Assembly: GCA_938009335.1 (NCBI GenBank)
Contig: CALLHT010000052.1
Span: 1 to 21,470, forward strand
Direction of reading: 5' to 3'
From: an uncultured Rhizobiaceae group bacterium
Lineage (GTDB): Bacteria; Pseudomonadota; Alphaproteobacteria; Rhizobiales; Rhizobiaceae
DNA length: 21,470 nt
This document shows, one piece after another, positions 16,101 through 21,470 of the stretch. The notes under the pieces were generated by a model. That model worked only from the letters and a program-made list of their open reading frames with translations. It searched no databases and was not told where the DNA came from. Each line of letters starts with the position of its first letter. Within the stretch, counting starts at the first letter, position 1. A program made the translations under genes and the position numbers.

Positions 16101-16932
16101 CAAGAACTGTCAGAAGTTCTCGTCTTCCTTTTACAGAATTGGAATCGACCCGGTATCTTGCTTGGTCAGTGGGTGCAGAAACTTCTCCAAGAGCAATGCG
16201 CTTTTCGACAAAAAATTCCTGTAAGTCGGCGGAAGGTTCTTCATCCCAATCTTCTGCGAGTGCATCCCATAAACGCTGATACACTCTGATCATGCCTGCT
16301 GCGTTTTTATTGTTGAACTCTACCTCGATAAGATGACGGGCAGCGACTTCATTGGCTGGCTCAATTCGCGCAAGCGCTTTTGCAGCATCGTTTCGAATGC
16401 TCGCATTCAATTCTACATTGGAAAGGGTTTTCTCCAAAGCAGCGCGAAGCTTTTGCCCTGTTTCCACTCTCCAACTTCTCAACCACTCATCGAAGACTTC
16501 GTCGGTTCCATCTAGATCTTCCAACATCTGATTGGGTTCTGGAATTACAGCGAAGTCTGGAGAGTTTTCATTGGAAACAGGTTCATTGAGAATATCCAAC
16601 TCGCTGGTAAATATCGAACGATCCAGCTTGATGGTGAACTTTGTTGTCTCAACAAAACCCGGCGCGTAGTCGGCAGAGAAGTTGGTAAGATGAAGTGCCA
16701 CCTGACGGAAAGATGTCAATGCATTCTTATCGTCTTTCTCGCTCCATAACATCCCGGCGATTTTGGATCGCTTCGTGTTCGATGTATCAGAAAATGCGAG
16801 ATAGGCGAGGGTAGCGTGGTCGCGATTGAGTGGCAGACGCACTTCATCGCCGGTTGAAGTAAACAACCGTAGCCCACCGGATACTGATAAACGCAAAGGT
16901 TTGCCAGCCTTACTTTCCATCAGAACCCCCAT
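13165..16932 (-). CDS. SARP/BTAD regulator with cyclase-like, AAA ATPase and TPR regions
   Basis: A 1255-residue cytosolic regulator. Residues about 12-105 resemble a SARP winged-helix DNA-binding domain, and about 135-250 the all-helical BTAD activator domain. About 270-430 looks like a class III nucleotidyl cyclase domain, but Arg280 and Gly323 stand where the two metal-binding Asp residues belong, so it is probably a sensor and not an enzyme. An STAND-type ATPase follows: FVGR, Walker A GEPGVGKT (495-502), Walker B VIFDDWQWADD (Asp576-Asp577). TPR-like helical pairs fill about 750-1250. ATG 16920 (fifth codon), preceded by GGGGG, is an equally likely start. It ends 25 bases from the 3' end of the peroxidase-P450 gene and lies 64 bases downstream of the CobW gene. 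Ligand-gated control of the peroxidase-P450 gene is plausible but inferred. Confidence 0.85.
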   Translation of the reverse strand: MGVLMESKAGKPLRLSVSGGLRLFTSTGDEVRLPLNRDHATLAYLAFSDTSNTKRSKIAGMLWSEKDDKNALTSFRQVALHLTNFSADYAPGFVETTKFTIKLDRSIFTSELDILNEPVSNENSPDFAVIPEPNQMLEDLDGTDEVFDEWLRSWRVETGQKLRAALEKTLSNVELNASIRNDAAKALARIEPANEVAARHLIEVEFNNKNAAGMIRVYQRLWDALAEDWDEEPSADLQEFFVEKRIALGEVSAPTDQARYRVDSNSVKGRRELLTVLVARIVPSSNSSLIDLEEFEERTGVQKRFVIKKLEEYGGITSTGVGGEIFGVFGATSTEEDDIQKALDAALEIETALESENQKSSAGLKFSYRIGIDTGVVYLRISEDRTILYDVFGPPISNALELSRRPDGPYILATELSVRRLHSQFSFAEQPSVGSNGERVPVQALLGKQGASFLLSGEAWHSQDTFVGRTSFMSDIEASWKSAQKRQLERVVVMGEPGVGKTRLVTEFIRQKIEPGQDVHFVRCRRQDRSAPLESMYALDQSLNGNGAEDVGGAPAKLEARLINALSQRQIIVIFDDWQWADDASRSMLGKFIATLQDHPILFLFTIRGSTITDENLFDVKPISISNMNMDEVIEIAEKLLGWRPEAKRRQYIYNKSGGNPFFIEEICRTFLNNLADDPDDLTGDDLPGSMQAMMVSRFEGLDTDLQKIVKATAIYGDGLSFSLLEKILGQTIDERKLTYLVEIGLLASRSTGDPLYFKHGITFDIIYNTIGLAERRSLHAQFASELEAGVGAAGLDEISEQLAFHYRGAGEFEKAVIHAIRAGDKALKLSSLDSAKAQYTSALDLIDQCEPSEDNRRRWLNVAMRWGLPCIYAPARDQIPVLQKAVQIAREFNDTIAMAVVNHWIGYIQLVIGDHSDAIKVLTIAEDLARIGNHARLESDIIATRGFAHAGRCDYVRATRDIEIALAAKDQNPGNGQNAPVFSSYARATLAVVKSDQGDFKTAHEMIAFALDRVKRFNHEIESSICNMGSAILLWQGRWPEALDLSHRSCKRSEIVNSPYLINMARSLYGYSRWRDSGDTTGIDILCASAERLWTTQMRFYISFCYGWVSDACANSDRRTEAYAAAERTLELAKFGDPIGAAMACRSLAMLTASEPNSSPDDQFEKASLHLDAAINFANHRNSVHEKAVTALHRARLNAVFGKPDQALEAIDETVPQLRTLDMQWHHERAEHMQNEIQSGRFINDPSRITEFLL

Positions 16933-16996
16933 TCTGCCTGAACCCTACAGTAAACAGCATCAACAATAAATGATAGCTGAATTCCAGAAAGTACCC

Positions 16997-17881
16997 TTAC
17001 ATAGATGGTATATTCTTCTGCGATATCAAGACTATGCCTTGTTTTACTCCCTGAGGCGCGTCGTGAATGTCTAAACGCTTACCCACGATCTGAATGGTTT
17101 TCATCATACCGGACACATCGCGCACAAAACCCTTTGCGCGGACCAGATGAGGATGTTTGGCGATAAGCTTAGTGCCATAAGAATATGCGTCGACTGGCTT
17201 TTCAATGGATAGAAACTCTGTTTCAAACCCTTCGATGTGCTGGACTTGTGAAGATGCGTGTTCTGTTGAAAAACTGTCGTGGCGCTGTAGAGCCACCGCT
17301 AGCGGAACTTTGGCATTCTGGGTTTGAATGATTTGTGCTTGAGGTGCGTGTTCAGCAATCCAATTTTGAACCTCTTCCAGAGCCGGTGCTCCAATCAAGT
17401 CCACTTTGTTCAACAATATAATATTGCTGTCAGAAAGTTGCCTGAGAATGGTGTCTGACAAATATGTATCCGAGGCTTTCTCCAAAAGTGTATATGCATC
17501 GACCAAGGTTAGGATTCCATCCAATGAGAAACCATCGAGGAAGGATACAGAGCCTGCAATCGAACCTGGAATTGCCACCCCGCTGGCTTCAACGACGACA
17601 TGGTCCGGCTTTGGATGCATTTGAGAAAGTTCCATCAAGGCTGCAACCATATCATTTCCGTAGCTGCAACAAATGCACCCACCAGCAAGGCTGATCAGAT
17701 TGTCGTCTTCGGCTTCGATTAGGTCTGCATCGATGGGAAGTTCGCCAAATTCATTGACCAAGATCGCAAGCTTCAAACCGTTGGCATTGCGCAAGAGGTG
17801 ATTGACCAGGGTGGTCTTACCGGCGCCCAGATATCCGCCAATTATGGTGATGGGCTGGTCTGTTTTGTCCGGTGTATTCAT
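16997..17881 (-). CDS. CobW/COG0523 G3E-family GTPase, putative metallochaperone
   Basis: A 294-residue GTPase of the G3E class that includes CobW, ZNG1 and nitrile-hydratase and urease helpers. Members use GTP hydrolysis to place a metal, often zinc, into client enzymes. Walker A is GGYLGAGKTT with Lys22. The metal-binding CxCC motif is Cys69-Cys71-Cys72 in LAGGCICC. VVVEASG is the switch/Walker B region and LLNKVDLIG the guanine-specificity motif. A short CobW C-terminal domain occupies about 215-290, without the His-rich stretch seen in many relatives. It starts 6 bases after the amidohydrolase stop, so the two are almost certainly cotranscribed. The metal-dependent amidohydrolase is the natural client candidate, though HyuB or BKACE could also be served (inference). 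Confidence 0.9.
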   Translation of the reverse strand: MNTPDKTDQPITIIGGYLGAGKTTLVNHLLRNANGLKLAILVNEFGELPIDADLIEAEDDNLISLAGGCICCSYGNDMVAALMELSQMHPKPDHVVVEASGVAIPGSIAGSVSFLDGFSLDGILTLVDAYTLLEKASDTYLSDTILRQLSDSNIILLNKVDLIGAPALEEVQNWIAEHAPQAQIIQTQNAKVPLAVALQRHDSFSTEHASSQVQHIEGFETEFLSIEKPVDAYSYGTKLIAKHPHLVRAKGFVRDVSGMMKTIQIVGKRLDIHDAPQGVKQGIVLISQKNIPSM

Positions 17882-17887
17882 GAGGCT

Positions 17888-19534
17888 TTATAGATCAGCG
17901 GTCGAGAAAATTCGGCCACCTTGAACCGTGCCCCACACGGGAACATCTTTCAAAGCCATTGGGTCAACTGTCGTTGGATCGTCTTCCAGAATCGCAAAGT
18001 CAGCCCGTTTTCCAGCCTCGATGGAGCCGACCTCACCATCCATTTTCAACGTGTAGGCAGCGCCAAGTGTGATCGTGCGCAGCGCGTCTTCAACGGAGAT
18101 TCGCTCATGTGCGCCTTGCACGCGGCCAGATGCGGTAATGCGATTAACCGCGCACCATGCCGTAAAGAGCGGGCCGAGGGGAGTGATTGGTGCGTCTGAG
18201 TGGATTGCCATTGGAATGCCATTCTCTAAGGCGCTGGCGCAGGCGTTCATGCGTTCCGCGCGTTCAGGGCCGACCGTCAGACGATAATGCTCGTCACCCC
18301 AATAGAAGGTGTGATTTGAGAAGAAGTTGACGCACATGCCAAGCCCCGCCATGCGGCGTAGTTGGGCCGCATCGGCCAACTGGCAATGTTGAAGCGTGAA
18401 GCGATGGTTAGGAACGGGATGTTTCTTCAACGCGTTTTCGAGCGTTTCAATTGCAAGCTGTGTTGCTTCATCGCCATTGGTATGGGTGTGAACCTGAAGG
18501 CCGCGTTCAAGTGCGAGATCATATATCTCAGCCATTTGATCGGGAGCAACATACCAAAGGCCATTGGGCGCGCCGTTATAATATCCGGGTGCACGCATTC
18601 TGGCAGTGAAACCTTGAATAGAGCCGTCACTGACAATCTTAATACGGCCTAAGCGTAGTCGTTGCGTTGATTGACCCAAAAGGCTTTCGGCGTGGTCAAC
18701 CAACTCCTTTGGCGTTAGCCCATGGAAAAAGCGCAGTGGCACAACGCATGCTGGAAAGCGATCTTCGCCCGTAATTCTGAGCATCATGTCGACTGAATCT
18801 TCCTGCAACCGCGCAGCCAGATCCGTGACCGTTGTGACACCTGCCCGCACGCAGAGTTTGCCAAAATCGCGCAACCCGCGTTCGTCGCAATCGAGCATAT
18901 CGCGCCCAAAACCCACATGAATGCCAACCGGAGTCATGACATCTGGCCCGCGCAATTCGCCCTCTGGAAGGCCATCTTTGCCAAGGGGAATGCCCGGATG
19001 ATTAAGGCCAGGTTTTAAAAAGCCACCCAGTTCCAAAGCCTTGGAATTCACATTCATAATATGCCCGGAAGCATGCAGAACGCCGATGGGTCGTGTGCTT
19101 GAAACTTCGTCCAAATCTTGTCGGGTGATGCGAACATTATCAAAATAAATCGGGTCCAGCTGCCAGCCGGGCAGGGGGGTATCAGGATCATCCAGTTGTT
19201 GTTCAGCTTCCTTCAGCCGCTCCAGAACGCCTTCTTTGCTTTTGATGCCAGGCCAGATTTTGCCATCCGGGTCCATGCGGTCGAAATATCCGCAATAGAC
19301 ATGGCGCCATAGCGTGCCCTCCATCGTATGCGCATGGCCTTCAACAAAGCCCGGCATGATGACTTTGTCCGCGAAGGTTTCGTCAATCTCATGCTCCCCC
19401 CAGCCTTTGAGCGCGTCCAGAGAGCCTGCGCCTAATATCGTACCATAACGAACAGCAACGTATTCCGCTTCGGGTTGCGCCGGGTTCATGGTCAGGATTT
19501 TTTTGGCTTTGAAGATCTTGATCATATCATGCAC
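17888..19534 (-). CDS. Amidohydrolase family 3 (YtcJ-like) metal-dependent hydrolase
   Basis: A 548-residue metallo-hydrolase of the amidohydrolase superfamily, acting on C-N bonds in amides or cyclic amides in the cytosol. Metal ligands are visible along the chain: His67 and His69 in PGFVEGHAH, a possible carboxylated Lys299 in GRIKIVSDGS, His349/His351 in VHTHTNGDE, His383 in FTLQHCQL and Asp447 in AIHSDAPITP. The C-terminal segment GSIEAGKRADFAILEDDP is the usual beta-sandwich closure. The longest start is GTG 19534; ATG 19525 (fourth codon) with AAGG about 10 bases upstream is also possible. It heads the minus-strand unit with the CobW GTPase and is divergent from an ABC peptide-type importer, which may supply its substrate. 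The substrate is not assignable; YtcJ relatives are poorly characterised. Confidence 0.92.
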   Translation of the reverse strand: MHDMIKIFKAKKILTMNPAQPEAEYVAVRYGTILGAGSLDALKGWGEHEIDETFADKVIMPGFVEGHAHTMEGTLWRHVYCGYFDRMDPDGKIWPGIKSKEGVLERLKEAEQQLDDPDTPLPGWQLDPIYFDNVRITRQDLDEVSSTRPIGVLHASGHIMNVNSKALELGGFLKPGLNHPGIPLGKDGLPEGELRGPDVMTPVGIHVGFGRDMLDCDERGLRDFGKLCVRAGVTTVTDLAARLQEDSVDMMLRITGEDRFPACVVPLRFFHGLTPKELVDHAESLLGQSTQRLRLGRIKIVSDGSIQGFTARMRAPGYYNGAPNGLWYVAPDQMAEIYDLALERGLQVHTHTNGDEATQLAIETLENALKKHPVPNHRFTLQHCQLADAAQLRRMAGLGMCVNFFSNHTFYWGDEHYRLTVGPERAERMNACASALENGIPMAIHSDAPITPLGPLFTAWCAVNRITASGRVQGAHERISVEDALRTITLGAAYTLKMDGEVGSIEAGKRADFAILEDDPTTVDPMALKDVPVWGTVQGGRIFSTADL

Positions 19535-19560
19535 ACCTTTGGTTCCCCTTGAAAAACAAA

Positions 19561-19591
19561 ATCATTTTGGCACTCGGGCTACGCAGGTCAA
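19561..19591 (-). promoter_or_regulatory. Weak candidate promoter for the amidohydrolase unit
   Basis: Read on the minus strand, TTGACC (19591-19586) has a five-of-six match to the -35 consensus. A 19-base spacer leads to AATGAT (19566-19561), a four-of-six match to -10. The spacer is long, so this is only a candidate. It lies 27 bases before the GTG start. Confidence 0.25.
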
Positions 19592-19601
19592 CCAATTTGT
19601 G

Positions 19602-19687
19602 TTGTGCATCCTTTTTTTATCTGATTGTATGTGAGGTGGCGTTCCGAGGAATTCTGGGAGGAGTTCAGCGCCAAGGGAGGAATAATT
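19602..19687 (+). promoter_or_regulatory. Leader of the ABC importer: weak promoter and strong ribosome site
   Basis: TTGTGC (19602-19607) and TTGTAT (19625-19630), 17 bases apart, are a weak sigma-70-like pair. AAGGGAGGA (19673-19681) is an excellent Shine-Dalgarno 6 bases before ATG 19688 and fixes that start. A second purine run, GGGAGGAG (19656-19663), lies 17 bases earlier with no start codon at a useful distance. It may be a duplicated ribosome-loading site. Confidence 0.4.
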
Positions 19688-21256
19688 ATGAAGTCACTTG
19701 TAAAGAATCTACTGCTTGCCGTTGCCGCATCAACCATGCTGGCAACATCGGTGGTGGCCGAAGAGCCGAAGCGTGGTGGCACACTGGTTGCAGCCATTGG
19801 CACGAATGTCAGAAATCTGAATCCTGCCGTGCAATCCGGTATCGTAACGGGATTTCCAGGAACGCAGCTTTTTGCAGCGCCGCTTCGTTATGACGATGAT
19901 TGGACACCGCAGCCATACTTGGCGGAAAGCTGGAACATCAGTGATGATGGTCTGACGGTTACGCTCAACCTCGTCAAGAATGCAAAATTCCATGACGGTA
20001 AACCAATCACATCGGAAGATGTTGCGTTCTCTATTGATACGATAAAAGCAAACCATCCGTTCAAGGCGATGTTTGCGCCGGTAGAAACTGTTGAAACACC
20101 GGACGCGCATACGGCTGTTCTGAAACTTTCCAAGCCACATCCGGCATTGATGCTAGCGATGTCGAGCCAGTTGATGGCGATCATTCCTAAGCATGTGTAT
20201 GGCGACGGTCAGGATGCCAAGACCCATCCGAGAAACACAACAGATGTTGTGGGTTCAGGGCCGTTCAAACTGGTCGAGTATAAGAGTGGCGAGCATGTCA
20301 TCATGGAGCGCTTTGATGATTACTTCATCGATGGTCGTCCGTATCTCGACAAAATGGTTCTGCGCATTATTCCAGATCCGGCTGCACGAACGATTGCCTA
20401 TGAAAATGGTGAGGTTCAGTTCGGTGCGTTTGAGGTTGTTCCGCAAAACATCAACCGTCTGAAAAAAGCTTCCGGCCTGACGGTTACCCCTCAGGGCTAT
20501 GGTGCGATTGGCCCGATTGACTGGCTTGCAATGAACACCACAAAAGGCCCATTGAAAGATAAGCGTGTGCGTCAGGCGATTGCGCATGCGATCGACAAGA
20601 ACTTTGTGCATAAGGCAATCATGCGTGGCACGGCAGCAAATGCTGCGACCGGCATTCACCCGGACAGTCCATTCTACAATGCTGATGTGCCGGAATATGA
20701 TCTGGACCTCGACAAGGCAAATGCGCTTCTTGATGAAGCAGGCTTTGCAAAAGATGGTGATGGTAATCGTTTTGATCTGACCGTTGATTTCGGTTGGAAA
20801 GACGTGAAGCCACAGGTTGAATATGTGAAAGCTGCTTTGAAGAAAGTGGGTATTAACGTAACGGTTCGTGCAAGTGCGGATTTCCCGACTTGGGCCAAGC
20901 GCATGGGTACGATGGACTATGATATGAGCTGGGATACGGTCTTTAACTGGGGTGACCCGGTGATTGGCGTGCACCGTACTTATCTCACGTCCAACATCGC
21001 CAAAGGTGTCTGGTCGAACACGCAGGGCTATTCTAACGCTCGCGTAGACGAGTTGCTGGAGTTGGCTGGTAAGGAAACCGATCCTGAAAAGCGCAAAGCA
21101 CTTTATAAGGAGTTTCAGCAGATTGTGGCAGATGAGCTTCCGATCTACTTCATGAACACGCTGCCATATCACACAGTGTATAGCGACAAGGTGGGAAATC
21201 CGCCTTTGGGTATCTGGTCTACCAGTTCTCCAATGGACAAAACCTATTTGAAGTAA
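19688..21256 (+). CDS. ABC transporter solute-binding protein, family 5 (peptide/opine type)
   Basis: A 522-residue periplasmic binding protein of the OppA/DppA family that captures peptides, opines or similar nitrogenous solutes and delivers them to an ABC permease. A Sec signal peptide is clear: basic MKSLVKN, hydrophobic core, and likely cleavage after Ala24 (SVVA before EEPKRGG). Mature-chain landmarks are GGTLVAAIGTN near the start, AESWNISDDGLTVTLNLVKN, FHDGKPITSEDVAFSIDTIK and VGSGPFKLVEYKSGEHVIM, all typical of this family. An upstream in-frame codon at 19625 is rejected because the strong ribosome site serves 19688. A perfect hairpin terminator follows before the permease, giving the usual excess of binding protein over membrane parts. 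It is divergent from the amidohydrolase, a likely metabolic partner. The ligand is unknown. Confidence 0.94.
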   Translation: MKSLVKNLLLAVAASTMLATSVVAEEPKRGGTLVAAIGTNVRNLNPAVQSGIVTGFPGTQLFAAPLRYDDDWTPQPYLAESWNISDDGLTVTLNLVKNAKFHDGKPITSEDVAFSIDTIKANHPFKAMFAPVETVETPDAHTAVLKLSKPHPALMLAMSSQLMAIIPKHVYGDGQDAKTHPRNTTDVVGSGPFKLVEYKSGEHVIMERFDDYFIDGRPYLDKMVLRIIPDPAARTIAYENGEVQFGAFEVVPQNINRLKKASGLTVTPQGYGAIGPIDWLAMNTTKGPLKDKRVRQAIAHAIDKNFVHKAIMRGTAANAATGIHPDSPFYNADVPEYDLDLDKANALLDEAGFAKDGDGNRFDLTVDFGWKDVKPQVEYVKAALKKVGINVTVRASADFPTWAKRMGTMDYDMSWDTVFNWGDPVIGVHRTYLTSNIAKGVWSNTQGYSNARVDELLELAGKETDPEKRKALYKEFQQIVADELPIYFMNTLPYHTVYSDKVGNPPLGIWSTSSPMDKTYLK

Positions 21257-21264
21257 CTTCAAAT

Positions 21265-21300
21265 GACGCGGCGTTTCTTTTCGCCGCGTCTTCTTTTCCT
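21265..21300 (+). terminator. Rho-independent terminator/attenuator between binding protein and permease
   Basis: GACGCGGCG (21265-21273) and CGCCGCGTC (21282-21290) form a perfect 9-bp GC-rich stem around an 8-base T-rich loop. A T-rich run follows (21291-21300). Its place between binding protein and permease fits partial termination, leaving some readthrough for the membrane subunits. Confidence 0.85.
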
Positions 21301-21324
21301 TGCTGATTGAACGGAAGCCACCCG

Positions 21325-21470
21325 TTGAACATTTTAAGAGCAACGTTTATCCGCTCACTTTATGCGATTGGCCTGTTGATCGCAGTGCTGGTGTTGAATT
21401 TTTCAATGCTGCATCTGGCTCCCGGCGATGTGGCGGATACGATTGCACAGGCAAGCGGTGGCGCTGATCC
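21325..21470 (+). CDS. ABC transporter permease (DppB/OppB type), N-terminal fragment
   Basis: The first 48 codons of an inner-membrane permease subunit for the importer whose binding protein lies just upstream; the rest is beyond the window. Translation gives a basic start, a first membrane helix (LYAIGLLIAVLVLNFSMLHL) and then APGDVADTIAQASGGAD, the characteristic opening of DppB-like permeases. The start is read as TTG 21325 with CGGAAG (21312-21317) 7 bases upstream. No ATG precedes the first helix in frame. A second permease and ATPase genes are expected to follow. Confidence 0.85.
   Translation, partial: MNILRATFIRSLYAIGLLIAVLVLNFSMLHLAPGDVADTIAQASGGAD

Noticed and set aside
16933..16996. 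Terminator or promoter between the CobW and SARP genes
   Set aside because: The 64-base gap holds no hairpin with a T-run and no convincing -35/-10 pair on the minus strand. Whether the SARP gene is cotranscribed with CobW is left open.
20255..21343. Long minus-strand open frame (362 codons) across the binding-protein gene
   Set aside because: Its translation has no recognisable domain, while the plus strand encodes a clear signal peptide and family-5 binding protein over the same span, so it is a coding shadow.
1..21470. Mobile elements, CRISPR arrays, tRNA or rRNA genes
   Set aside because: No transposase or integrase reading frames, no regularly spaced repeats, and no tRNA-like cloverleaf or rRNA signature were noticed on either strand. 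A tRNAscan and Infernal run would be needed for certainty.

Overview
The window looks like a chromosomal stretch from an alphaproteobacterium, probably a marine or soil member of the Hyphomicrobiales. The evidence is a moderate GC content, dense short-gap operons, a TAXI-type fused TRAP permease, LysR control and Opp/Dpp-type importers. The taxon is inferred from gene style only. I see no rRNA, tRNA, CRISPR array, insertion sequence or phage gene, and no gene-free stretch longer than 170 bases.

Layout. (1) 1-911: the C-terminal end of a fused TRAP transporter permease, closed by a hairpin terminator. (2) 945-4190: three overlapping plus-strand genes encoding a class III aminotransferase, a beta-keto acid cleavage enzyme (BKACE) and an acyl-CoA dehydrogenase. 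They read as a short amino-acid catabolic route: deamination, CoA-ester-forming cleavage, desaturation. (3) 4184-5080: a minus-strand LysR regulator that faces away from a hydantoinase/oxoprolinase pair (hyuA-hyuB, 5188-8987). The 107-bp divergent region holds a strong T-N11-A dyad. (4) 9156-13139: a very large single-chain protein carrying an unassigned N-terminal domain, a DyP-type peroxidase domain and a cytochrome P450 domain. (5) 13165-19534, minus strand: amidohydrolase, CobW-type GTPase and a 1255-residue SARP/BTAD-cyclase-like-AAA-TPR regulator, possibly one transcription unit. (6) 19688-21470: a peptide-type ABC importer, with the solute-binding protein complete and the permease cut by the window end.

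How the genes may work together. Most of the window is uptake and breakdown of nitrogenous small molecules: TRAP and ABC import, hydantoin/lactam opening, amide hydrolysis, transamination and CoA-linked breakdown. The most unusual object is the DyP-P450 fusion. Both haem ligands are recognisable (His720 and Cys1293), but the P450 part lacks the usual acid-alcohol pair and has DxxR in place of ExxR. No electron-transfer domain or partner is visible. This suggests a self-sufficient peroxide- or hydroperoxide-using enzyme. Its upstream region contains two identical 7-mers separated by 4 bases, the geometry of SARP operators, and the convergent neighbouring gene encodes a SARP-type regulator. That regulatory link is an inference from sequence geometry and gene order.
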